Below are positions 5,403 to 12,001 of a stretch of 12,426 nt of DNA, piece after piece. A program made the translations under genes and the position numbers. Source of the stretch: JBDGSM01 sp042217615 (GTDB lineage Archaea; Nanohalarchaeota; Nanosalinia; Nanosalinales; Nanosalinaceae); NCBI GenBank assembly GCA_042217615.1, contig JBDGSI010000041.1:1-12426 (forward strand), given 5' to 3'. The notes below the pieces were generated by a model that saw only the letters and a program-made list of their open reading frames with translations, ran no database searches and was not told the origin of the DNA. Positions within the stretch are counted from its first letter, which is position 1. Each line of letters opens with the position of its first letter.

Positions 5403-7693
5403 AGAGAAAATCTTTTTTGATCTTGGCAGCAGTATTTTTCACCCCTTCTGTCCTTGGGATAAACGCTTCTCTCGTCAACAGCACCGGCGACAAAGTAAAC
5501 CTTTCTTTCGACAGAGCCAGTTCCTCAGAACCATTTGATGATATACTGTCAAGCCGGTCCTACACCGATAACTCCCTGACAAATCCTAACGTCTACGCCC
5601 GTGTCTGCGGTCAAGGCCTCCAGGGAGAAAAGATCCAGCTATACTACGGGTCAGAGTCCAAAAATCTTACTGCACCGATTCTCTCAAAACCTGCTGAGAT
5701 ACCTTCCTTCACCGGAGACTGCACCTCAGTTGACATAGATATCTCTGCTTTCAGGGCGAAATTCCCAGGAAAACCGTTTATAGGCCTTGTAAACGGTTCT
5801 TCTCCAGCTAATTTGACCAAACTTAACCAGTCTTTCAAAGGAGATTACAAGCTGGGAGTAAGGATCAGAAGGCTTGACGGATTTACAGATCTTAAACTAG
5901 ATAAGATTGAGGATGAGAACAGAAACACTATTTACGGTAAAGGAGATTCTCGTTACTTTGACAGTATCTTCCTGACAGTTGTTAACAGAGATGATGAGAT
6001 AGTTGCAGAGAGAGTCATGGATAACAGAGATTACAGGAGTTTTAAAATGCTTTTTGAGGGAGGAGAGAGGGTTTATGTTAACGGGATGCTGGTGCTGAAG
6101 ACCCGGGCAGTCAATCAGTGCGGAAACCTGAATAAGTCAAACTCTTACTACATTTTAAACGGTTCTCAGTACAACAAGGAGGCTTCCTGTGTTAAGGTCA
6201 AGGAGATAGAGGATTCTGCATTCGACTTTGCCAATTACACCATCGACGGCGACAACAATCAGAGCATGAACAAAGATAAATGTGCTTTAACGATAAATAA
6301 CTCTCAAAGAGTGTATATTAGCGGGGCCAAAGTCCAGCAGTACAGGAAAGGTATCTGTATCTACAACAGTAACTCTATAAACGTGGAAGGCCTTTCCTCT
6401 CAGGCGAATAAGCAGGGTATTTACTCTGAGAACTCCTCATCTGCTATAAGAGAAATTACACTGAGCAATAACCAGAAGGCGATTAGAGCTCGGAATTCAA
6501 ATGTAAGGTTAGATGAGGCCGGTATACCTTCCGGCCCTGTAACAGGTTATGTGGAAAACGTTGATCTTGTAAACGTTGAGGAAGCTCCTGAGAACCCTAC
6601 TGACAATCTTTTCAGCATGGATCTTTTCGTCAACGTCACGGAGCTGGGCAATGGTAAGGCCTCAAGTTTTGGATTTAACTTTGAACCTATTGTTAAGACC
6701 AGTATTAATCCTGTTACCCTTTACAAGTTTGACAAGGTTCTAGGCAAGGATAATCTAACTGCTTCTAGTCTTGAGACAAATGTAGATCCTGAGGACAGGC
6801 TTATTGTCGCAGAGAATAACCTCACTGATTTTTCGATTATAGGGGCTTACGGAGAGAAGATTGAAGGCACAGGTTCAGGAGAAGGAGATGGAGAGGGTAC
6901 GCAGCCTGAGCCTCAGCCAGAGCCGGAACCTGTTCCAGATCCTTTGCCACAGCCTCAGCCGTCCCCTGTTGACTTGAATCTCTTTCTTGACAATAACTCT
7001 GCTATTTTACAGCAGGGCGAAATCTTTAATGTAAACTTCACAGTTGAGAATGAAGGCGAGGTTCCTTCAGGCATTGTTACTGTAGGATCTGAGACTCCTG
7101 AAGGATGGATTTCCTCTGCTGTTAATTTATCGGTGCCTCCAGGATCTAACAGATCCGGAGAGGCCTTACTCGGTGTCTGGAAGGATGAGGTTCCTGGTAC
7201 TTATGATATACCTTACAAGATATACAGCTCTACCGGGGCAGTTCTCGATACTGAAGTGCTTAGTGTAGAAGTGGAGCCCAGGCAGCAGGTTCACAGGTTG
7301 AAAATAGTGGATTCTCCTTCCTTCATAGAGTTCACCGCCGGATCTTCATCTGAGGTTGCGTTCCTGGTTGATAACGTTGGAGACTACAGTTACAGCAACA
7401 TTACCCTAGAAGTGAGACAGGCCGATAACTGTATAAACAGTGTTAAGGGATCGCACAGCCTGGATAAAGGAGAGAGAGATACTCTTGAATTTCAAGTGGA
7501 GATATCCAGCGATGCCAACAGCTGCAGCGGAGTATTTGTCCTCAACACAGACAAGAAAAAAGCAGCAGGCTTCGCACCTGTCCGAATCAAAGTAAAAGAA
7601 GAAAACCTTCTTGATAGAGCAACTTCAGGCATACTGCCTATAATACTTATCATCTGGACAATCATAACTATCTGGACGGTGAAAAGGTCTTGA
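5399..7693 (+). CDS. Membrane-anchored surface protein: beta-helix, PGF-pre-PGF-like, Ig domains (764 aa)
   Basis: Order of parts: signal peptide 1-20; N-terminal domain 21-160, related to that of the 588-aa protein (C70/C108); linker domain 160-260; a right-handed beta-helix of the NosD/PbH1 kind at about 265-375, seen as repeated short N-rich turns (ALTINNSQRVYIS, GICIYNSNSINVE, GIYSENSS, AIRARNSNVR); 400-488, which ends in VTLYKFDK...LTDFSIIGAYG and resembles the PGF-pre-PGF domain of archaeal surface proteins; a G/E then P/E/Q-rich linker at 489-523; two Ig-like NEW3/COG1361-type domains at 524-627 and 632-733; and one TM helix at 743-760 followed by VKRS. The eight mature cysteines fall in near pairs (70/108, 241/264, 295/320, 678/709). 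The protein should sit outside the cell, anchored at its C-terminus, and is the likely membrane anchor for its two secreted operon neighbours. Its stop overlaps the next start (TTGA). Confidence 0.88.
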   Translation: MKRKSFLILAAVFFTPSVLGINASLVNSTGDKVNLSFDRASSSEPFDDILSSRSYTDNSLTNPNVYARVCGQGLQGEKIQLYYGSESKNLTAPILSKPAEIPSFTGDCTSVDIDISAFRAKFPGKPFIGLVNGSSPANLTKLNQSFKGDYKLGVRIRRLDGFTDLKLDKIEDENRNTIYGKGDSRYFDSIFLTVVNRDDEIVAERVMDNRDYRSFKMLFEGGERVYVNGMLVLKTRAVNQCGNLNKSNSYYILNGSQYNKEASCVKVKEIEDSAFDFANYTIDGDNNQSMNKDKCALTINNSQRVYISGAKVQQYRKGICIYNSNSINVEGLSSQANKQGIYSENSSSAIREITLSNNQKAIRARNSNVRLDEAGIPSGPVTGYVENVDLVNVEEAPENPTDNLFSMDLFVNVTELGNGKASSFGFNFEPIVKTSINPVTLYKFDKVLGKDNLTASSLETNVDPEDRLIVAENNLTDFSIIGAYGEKIEGTGSGEGDGEGTQPEPQPEPEPVPDPLPQPQPSPVDLNLFLDNNSAILQQGEIFNVNFTVENEGEVPSGIVTVGSETPEGWISSAVNLSVPPGSNRSGEALLGVWKDEVPGTYDIPYKIYSSTGAVLDTEVLSVEVEPRQQVHRLKIVDSPSFIEFTAGSSSEVAFLVDNVGDYSYSNITLEVRQADNCINSVKGSHSLDKGERDTLEFQVEISSDANSCSGVFVLNTDKKKAAGFAPVRIKVKEENLLDRATSGILPIILIIWTIITIWTVKRS
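7678..7682 (+). promoter_or_regulatory. Shine-Dalgarno site GGTGA for the 86-aa gene
   Basis: GGTGA is 7 nt before the TTG at 7690 and supports this start, which overlaps the upstream TGA. Confidence 0.6.
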
Positions 7694-7950
7694 CAGACGA
7701 CGAACTTCTGCCAGACTACGGCGAGAAACTTGAAGAAGAGGAGAAAAACGAAACAAAGGAAAAACTTGCATCTGTAAAGCCCTCAGGACACCTTAAGATA
7801 GTAAAGGCCTTAAAAGAAAAAATCGGGGGGACAGACTCGGAGTTTCTGCCTGAAGACTGGGATACACATGTCTACATAGTTGTCGCTGTAGAGGTCTTAC
7901 TGCTGTTTTACTTTGCCTTAGCTGTTATGGGAGTTGTCCCGTTCTTTTGA
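7690..7950 (+). CDS. Tail-anchored acidic small membrane protein (86 aa)
   Basis: Starting at TTG 7690, it overlaps the stop of the 764-aa gene by 4 nt (TTGA). Residues 1-58 are charged and mostly helical (acidic 1-27, then a basic patch HLKIVKALKEKIGG at 34-47). Residues 61-82 form a single TM helix close to the C-terminus, and the protein ends VVPFF. There is no signal peptide; the topology is probably N-inside, with almost the whole protein in the cytoplasm. As the last gene of the operon it could be a cytoplasmic partner of the surface proteins. I know no family for it. Its last 26 bp overlap the 3' end of the 158-aa gene on the other strand. Confidence 0.78.
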   Translation: MTDDELLPDYGEKLEEEEKNETKEKLASVKPSGHLKIVKALKEKIGGTDSEFLPEDWDTHVYIVVAVEVLLLFYFALAVMGVVPFF

Positions 7951-8401
7951 TAAGATCTTTGGCTGTTTTCTTGACCTCTCTTTCTTCCTCTCTGCTTAAG
8001 TCCTTTTCAGAGTACTCAAGCTTTATTGCAAGCTTGAAGAAGTCGATAAGCTCTTCCCTAAGTTCTTCATCACCTTTTTCAGTCTGTTCAAGTGTTTGAA
8101 CCATCTCTTTAAATGTTGTGACCTTGAAACCGTGCTTTTCTTTTAAGGCGTGGAAGAGCTGGTCCGCCAGGGACTCTATGTTATCCTCAAAGACTTCCTC
8201 ATCTGATATAGAGCCATTGTCAAATGCGTTCTCACGTCTCAGTTCTTCAAGATCCTCTTCTATCTCCCGGTGTTGTTCCTCAAGCTCTTCCTCTTTCCTC
8301 AGCACCTTTCTCAGAAAGTATACAAGAAGGGAAAACAGTGCTGCTACGGCTACAACCACTACTATACCCGAGACCTGGCTCGCCGGGCTTGTGAAAAGCA
8401 T
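7925..8401 (-). CDS. One-TM protein with coiled coil and helical cytoplasmic domain (158 aa)
   Basis: Residues 11-30 are a TM helix with a short uncharged N-terminus outside and RKVLRK just after it, which predicts C-inside. Residues 35-58 are a highly charged coiled coil (EEELEEQHREIEEDLEELRRE). Residues 66-153 form a helical domain ending in EELIDFFKLAIKLEYSEKDLSREEEREV split over two helices. That last part weakly recalls DUF4129-type cytoplasmic helices (an alpha-helical region with a YS..LS.EE segment), but this is a resemblance only. It starts 24 bp after the stop of the 554-aa gene and closes that operon; the upstream GGGGA is a weak ribosome site. It overlaps the 86-aa gene by 26 bp at its 3' end. 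The opposite strand has a Ser-rich open frame that is a shadow of this gene. Confidence 0.82.
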   Translation of the reverse strand: MLFTSPASQVSGIVVVVAVAALFSLLVYFLRKVLRKEEELEEQHREIEEDLEELRRENAFDNGSISDEEVFEDNIESLADQLFHALKEKHGFKVTTFKEMVQTLEQTEKGDEELREELIDFFKLAIKLEYSEKDLSREEEREVKKTAKDLIKRTGQLP

Positions 8402-8424
8402 TGTAGAAAAGTTCCCCGGCGAGG

Positions 8425-10089
8425 TTAATAAAACTCGGCTATATCAAGTTTCTTCCCTGCCTCAAATCTCCTGAAAAGGTATATAACCAGGATTAAAACC
8501 AGTACAACTGCCGCCACCCCCGTCCTGCTTCTTGTAAACGCTGCAATCCCTTTTACACCCTCAATTTTCTTTCTTTCAGACCCTATCCATATGTACCCTT
8601 CGGAACCTCCTGCTGCAAGAGACAAATTAAAGGCCTGATCTCTCTCCTCTTCGGATAGATAAGCGCTGAAAACAAGCTCACCAGACTCTCCTGCATCTAA
8701 ACTCTCTGAAGATTCAAGAACAAACTCCCTGCCCCCCAGCTCCAGCCCTGTTATAAAAGCCGAGACGTTAAGGCCTTCATCCCCTTTATTTTTCACAGGT
8801 ACTCTAATAACTCGCTTTTCTTCAATATAAACAGGATCCCCAGTCTCCAAACTTGGCTTGACAAAGCCTCGAGACTTTTCTTGTACAGAACTACTCAGTT
8901 TTAAGGCCTCCCCTTTTCTGTAGACAAGTACTTCAACTTTTTCAGGTTTCTCCTTTTTAGAGTAACTTGCTTCAAGTATCAGGGTCGAACCTGGTTTTAA
9001 GAAGTACCTGGAGCTGTTGACTGATGGATTGGCTTCTGGATTGCTGGTTTCAATCCCTGCTATGTTAAACTCTGCGGTACTTGTTCCTGTATTCGCCAGT
9101 TTAAGGCCTATCTTGTTTTTATAGTGATATGCATTTCGAATTTTTATCTCTGTAGTTCTAGGCTTTGCCTGTATCCGCTGTATCGGCACTTCCTTGCCTG
9201 AGAGCTCTGGATTACCTGTGAATGTTCTTGCTGTCTTGACAATTGCCCTGACATCTCCATTAGTTAGTTCTCTAACTCTAGTACCGTATACTGCATTTTC
9301 CGGGCCTATAATCTCTATAAAGTTTGCATTATTTTCCTCTAAGAAGTTTGAAACACGTTCAACATCTTTTAGAAGGATAACCGGTTCTTTCTGAGCAAGG
9401 CCTTTAGTTAAATACGCGGCTGCTGCGGCTTTAACCCCTTCACTCTCTCTAAGATACGGTTCAGCTAGTTTCAAGCTGTTGTTTAAGGCACTTCCTTCGG
9501 TTACTGTCTTATAGTTGTTTTCTATCTTTTTCCACGGCCGCTCCGGAAACCCACCTACGAAAACCGCTTTTTTACTGCTGTGACGGTTCAAGAATTCTTC
9601 AGTTCTGCCTTTACTGTAGTAAAGCAGCAAGTAGTTCTTCCTTGATGCTTCAGGAAGGCCTATAACTGTTTCCTCACTGAAACCTGGTTTAACTATCAGG
9701 AAGCCTTTTACATCGTCTTCTAACTGGTTGTAAAAGCTGTAGGAAGAGTTTAAATCAAGTTGCTGTGTTTCTACATTGTTTAAACCCTGGTTCTTGAGGA
9801 ACATTTCATAGTTCTCTACTGTCTGGCTTCTCCGTGATTCAAGTACTACCACCGGCTCTTCCACGATTTCAGGAGCTAGCTTTGCCTCTCCCAGATTATC
9901 TATGATCCTGAAATCTTCGCCTTTCAGTTCGGCGTAGTTCATTCCTATCGCAACCTCCCTCCAGTTATCAGAGTTAATCACAACATCCGCTGAGACCGAG
10001 GTGAAACTGAACAAGAAAAGAAACGCTAGTAGAACTGTTTTCCATTCAAACCTCATAACACTGTTTCCCGGTAGCAGGCCTTTATTCAT
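8425..10089 (-). CDS. Membrane-anchored surface protein with CWB2-like repeats, paralogue of the upstream gene (554 aa)
   Basis: It has a signal peptide (hydrophobic core about 18-33) and then the opening DVVINSDNWREVAIGMNYAE, which matches the upstream 592-aa protein. Residues about 130-200 and 215-290 look like cell wall-binding repeat 2 (CWB2) units: NYLLLYY...KKAVFVGG and KAAAAAYL...EPVILLKD...FIEIIGPENAV. Residues about 310-405 and 418-505 are two beta-sandwich (COG1361/CARDB-like) domains. A TM helix lies at 521-539, and the cytoplasmic tail RRFEAGKKLDIAEFY ends the protein. The start at 10089 is 9 nt after the previous stop with no clear Shine-Dalgarno; ATG 10056 (residue 12) would give a more ordinary signal peptide. 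CWB2 units attach proteins to cell-surface polymers in bacteria; the ligand in an archaeon is unknown. Confidence 0.86.
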   Translation of the reverse strand: MNKGLLPGNSVMRFEWKTVLLAFLFLFSFTSVSADVVINSDNWREVAIGMNYAELKGEDFRIIDNLGEAKLAPEIVEEPVVVLESRRSQTVENYEMFLKNQGLNNVETQQLDLNSSYSFYNQLEDDVKGFLIVKPGFSEETVIGLPEASRKNYLLLYYSKGRTEEFLNRHSSKKAVFVGGFPERPWKKIENNYKTVTEGSALNNSLKLAEPYLRESEGVKAAAAAYLTKGLAQKEPVILLKDVERVSNFLEENNANFIEIIGPENAVYGTRVRELTNGDVRAIVKTARTFTGNPELSGKEVPIQRIQAKPRTTEIKIRNAYHYKNKIGLKLANTGTSTAEFNIAGIETSNPEANPSVNSSRYFLKPGSTLILEASYSKKEKPEKVEVLVYRKGEALKLSSSVQEKSRGFVKPSLETGDPVYIEEKRVIRVPVKNKGDEGLNVSAFITGLELGGREFVLESSESLDAGESGELVFSAYLSEEERDQAFNLSLAAGGSEGYIWIGSERKKIEGVKGIAAFTRSRTGVAAVVLVLILVIYLFRRFEAGKKLDIAEFY

Positions 10090-10098
10090 TTTGATTCT

Positions 10099-11877
10099 CT
10101 ACTTGAACGTGAAATCTCCGTCAAACTCTTCCTCATCCTCGTCTTCTGAGCCTCTATTCAAGTCGATATCGAGTTCAAGACCTTTTTTCCTGTACATGTA
10201 GATCCCTGCAGCTGCCAGTATGATCAGGATTACTGCTCCTGCCGCTGTTGGACTGGAGGCAAACATTCCTGCAATTGAACCTGACCGGGATTTGAAGTCC
10301 CTGGTAACTTCTTTTGACTTCAGGAGCTGGTTTTCCCGCTCCCCATACCGGATTTCTGCCGTTATCTTCTTATTCTGTTGAAGGTCTATTCTATCCAGGG
10401 ATGCAGCAGCGTAAAGCTGTAGTTTCTGACCTGGTTTAACTTTTTTTCTATCTGTGGAGAAAGATTTTTCTTGGCCTTTGACCGTGACATTGAGAATGTT
10501 GGCGGTTGCGTAGGCTGTAACGTTTCCTGTATTCTCAACAACCACTTTGAAACGTTCCACACCTTTCAGGTATACAATCTTCTTTACCTGTAATCTTGAC
10601 CGATCTGAAATATTCGCTACCGATATCTCCAGCGTGTAAGGCGGTCCGAAAACCCCTTCTTCCTGACTTGTAACATACGTGTCCAAGTTACTTGGTCTCT
10701 CCCCGTAACTTGTTGTGAACTCAACCTCGCCATTTTTAGCCTGCTCTACAGAAAGCTCTACATCGTATCCTACCGTAATAGAAGAATTAGGGCCTATAAA
10801 CTTTGGTTCCTCATCGCCTCCCGAAGCCACTGTCTTTCCATTACTCTTCACCGTGAAACTGGTGAGTTCATACATGTTAGCAGATCCAAGGTTGGTAAAC
10901 GTGACGTAAAGTTTTTCCTGCTGCGGATCATATTCCGCAGAGTCAATTCTAAGCTCTACATCTCCTGTCGGCAAATCAAAGAAGCTTAAAGGCCTTATAC
11001 CTGTGTCTCTACGGCCTTGTCCATATTTGACGAATACACTTGTATTCCTGTTTTCATCTTTTAGTTTGTCTTTGAGTGTTTCCCCGACTGTTGTTAACTG
11101 GCTTCCTATGATGTAGACTGAGCCTATATCCTGGTTTCCTAGGATGTAGTTTTGTATAGATTCTGGGAGGAGATTTGTTCCGCTGAGCAGCACCGGTGAT
11201 TTAGTGGTTATGATATCTCTTTCAAGGAAGCTTCCGTCCGCAAGCATCACTTTTTCGACTTTTCTTTCTTCTTCTATTCTTTCAGCTACCTTTGTGGAGA
11301 GTTTGAACTTATTCGGATCAATTATGGTTTCATCTGCTAATTGTTCCAGGGCCTGCCTAACCTCTCTAGTGAATGTTCCCACCATTACAACATTCTCAGC
11401 GTCTTCAACTATGTTTTTAACGCTGTCAATATTTTCCGGGTTTGCTATCAGCACCCACCCATTCATATTGTTCGCAAGAGGTGCCGCTGCCAGGCTTGCG
11501 GCAGGATTTCCTTCCTGCACTACTACAAAATTTTCTGTGCCTTCTGGTATGAGTTCTTGATTGCCGTTTTCAATCTGTATTACTTCCTCCACCTTGTATC
11601 CTCTGGCTGTCAACTGCGATTCAAGGTTGGCAACGTAAGGCTGGGTTTCCGACTGAAGAACAGTAACTTCCTCATTTTTAGGCAAAACCTTGAACAGCTC
11701 TTCTGCACCACTTGAAGTCACGACATGCGGCGTCTCATTGATAAAATCGGCGTACTGCATCCCCGAATGAACATCCTTCCAGTCCTGAGAGTTGACCACA
11801 ACAGTAGAGCTTGAAAAACCTATGAAAAATAATAGTGCCAGCGCCGCCAACACCGTCTTTCCTTTTGTGACCTTCAA
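10099..11877 (-). CDS. Membrane-anchored surface protein with CWB2-like repeats, first gene of minus operon (592 aa)
   Basis: The start is TTG at 11875-11877, supported by AAGGTG six bases upstream and a TTATAAAA box. Signal peptide 1-24, then TVVVNSQDWKDVHSGMQYAD. Two CWB2-like units follow: about 115-190 (PAASLAAAPLANN, then WVLIANP, then VVMVGT) and about 205-282 (PVLLSGTNLLPES, then VYIIGSQL). These match the A-A-A-P-L / pILLt / vYIiGG plan of the CWB2 family. Residues about 305-395 and 412-515 are two beta-sandwich domains (VTFTNLGSAN; KVVVENTGNVTAYA) typical of COG1361 surface proteins. A TM helix at 545-562 is followed by MYRKKGLELDIDL and a very acidic tail (residues 576-588 are almost all D/E). 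The protein should face outside, with the acidic tail in the cytoplasm. No mature cysteines are seen. It is a clear paralogue of the next gene. Confidence 0.88.
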   Translation of the reverse strand: MKVTKGKTVLAALALLFFIGFSSSTVVVNSQDWKDVHSGMQYADFINETPHVVTSSGAEELFKVLPKNEEVTVLQSETQPYVANLESQLTARGYKVEEVIQIENGNQELIPEGTENFVVVQEGNPAASLAAAPLANNMNGWVLIANPENIDSVKNIVEDAENVVMVGTFTREVRQALEQLADETIIDPNKFKLSTKVAERIEEERKVEKVMLADGSFLERDIITTKSPVLLSGTNLLPESIQNYILGNQDIGSVYIIGSQLTTVGETLKDKLKDENRNTSVFVKYGQGRRDTGIRPLSFFDLPTGDVELRIDSAEYDPQQEKLYVTFTNLGSANMYELTSFTVKSNGKTVASGGDEEPKFIGPNSSITVGYDVELSVEQAKNGEVEFTTSYGERPSNLDTYVTSQEEGVFGPPYTLEISVANISDRSRLQVKKIVYLKGVERFKVVVENTGNVTAYATANILNVTVKGQEKSFSTDRKKVKPGQKLQLYAAASLDRIDLQQNKKITAEIRYGERENQLLKSKEVTRDFKSRSGSIAGMFASSPTAAGAVILIILAAAGIYMYRKKGLELDIDLNRGSEDEDEEEFDGDFTFK

Positions 11878-11883
11878 GTTTCA

Positions 11884-11889
11884 CACCTT
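11884..11889 (-). promoter_or_regulatory. Shine-Dalgarno site AAGGTG for the 592-aa gene
   Basis: Six nt before the TTG at 11877 on the minus strand; it decides this non-ATG start. Confidence 0.6.
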
Positions 11890-11918
11890 ATAAGTTTAAG
11901 AACAGTTTGTAACTGGAG

Positions 11919-11926
11919 TTTTATAA
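11919..11926 (-). promoter_or_regulatory. TATA box (TTATAAAA) of the minus-strand surface operon
   Basis: On the minus strand the box predicts transcription from about 11896, a leader of about 20 nt with the AAGGTG site inside. It is the closest match to the archaeal consensus in the window. Confidence 0.6.
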
Positions 11927-11954
11927 GAGTAAAAACTGTCTTTCCACAGATCAA

Positions 11955-11988
11955 GTCAAGAAAAAAGAGAAAAATAAGCGTTCTTGAC
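11955..11988 (-). terminator. U-rich terminator flanked by an 8-bp inverted repeat
   Basis: Downstream of the stop of the partial gene, the minus strand carries T5 and T6 runs (about 11961-11977). They are enclosed by GTCAAGAA (11988-11981) and TTCTTGAC (11962-11955). Archaeal transcription ends at such U-tracts; the enclosing repeat is unusual, since the tract is in the loop rather than after the stem. Confidence 0.5.
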
Positions 11989-12001
11989 CGGCCTTAATCA
12001 G

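Larger units (their letters stand above)
261..10995. repeat. Dispersed palindromic motif AGGCCT, often AAGGCCTT (29 copies)
   Basis: Hand count of AGGCCT start positions: 261, 397, 831, 1198, 1245, 1536, 2169, 2836, 3053, 3289, 3464, 3654, 4293, 4628, 4818, 5614, 5782, 6388, 6657, 7161, 7805, 8631, 8771, 8904, 9104, 9398, 9656, 10076, 10990. Eleven are AAGGCCTT, and all but the one at 397 have A before or T after. At about 43% G+C about two would be expected by chance. None is seen after 10995. The motif is not tied to one strand, gene or reading frame. Confidence 0.85.

Noticed and set aside
7620..7693. PGF-CTERM archaeosortase signal at the end of the 764-aa protein
   Set aside because: The P-G-F tripeptide is missing and the tail is an ordinary TM helix with a basic end.
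8118..8474. Serine-rich plus-strand frame of 118 codons
   Set aside because: It is the antisense of the acidic coiled-coil gene at 7925-8401; the Ser runs are reversed Glu codons, and it has no ribosome site or signal.
11204..11715. Two long overlapping plus-strand frames (118 and 124 codons)
   Set aside because: Both are antisense to the signal-peptide and CWB2 region of the 592-aa gene, which has clear domains, promoter and ribosome site.
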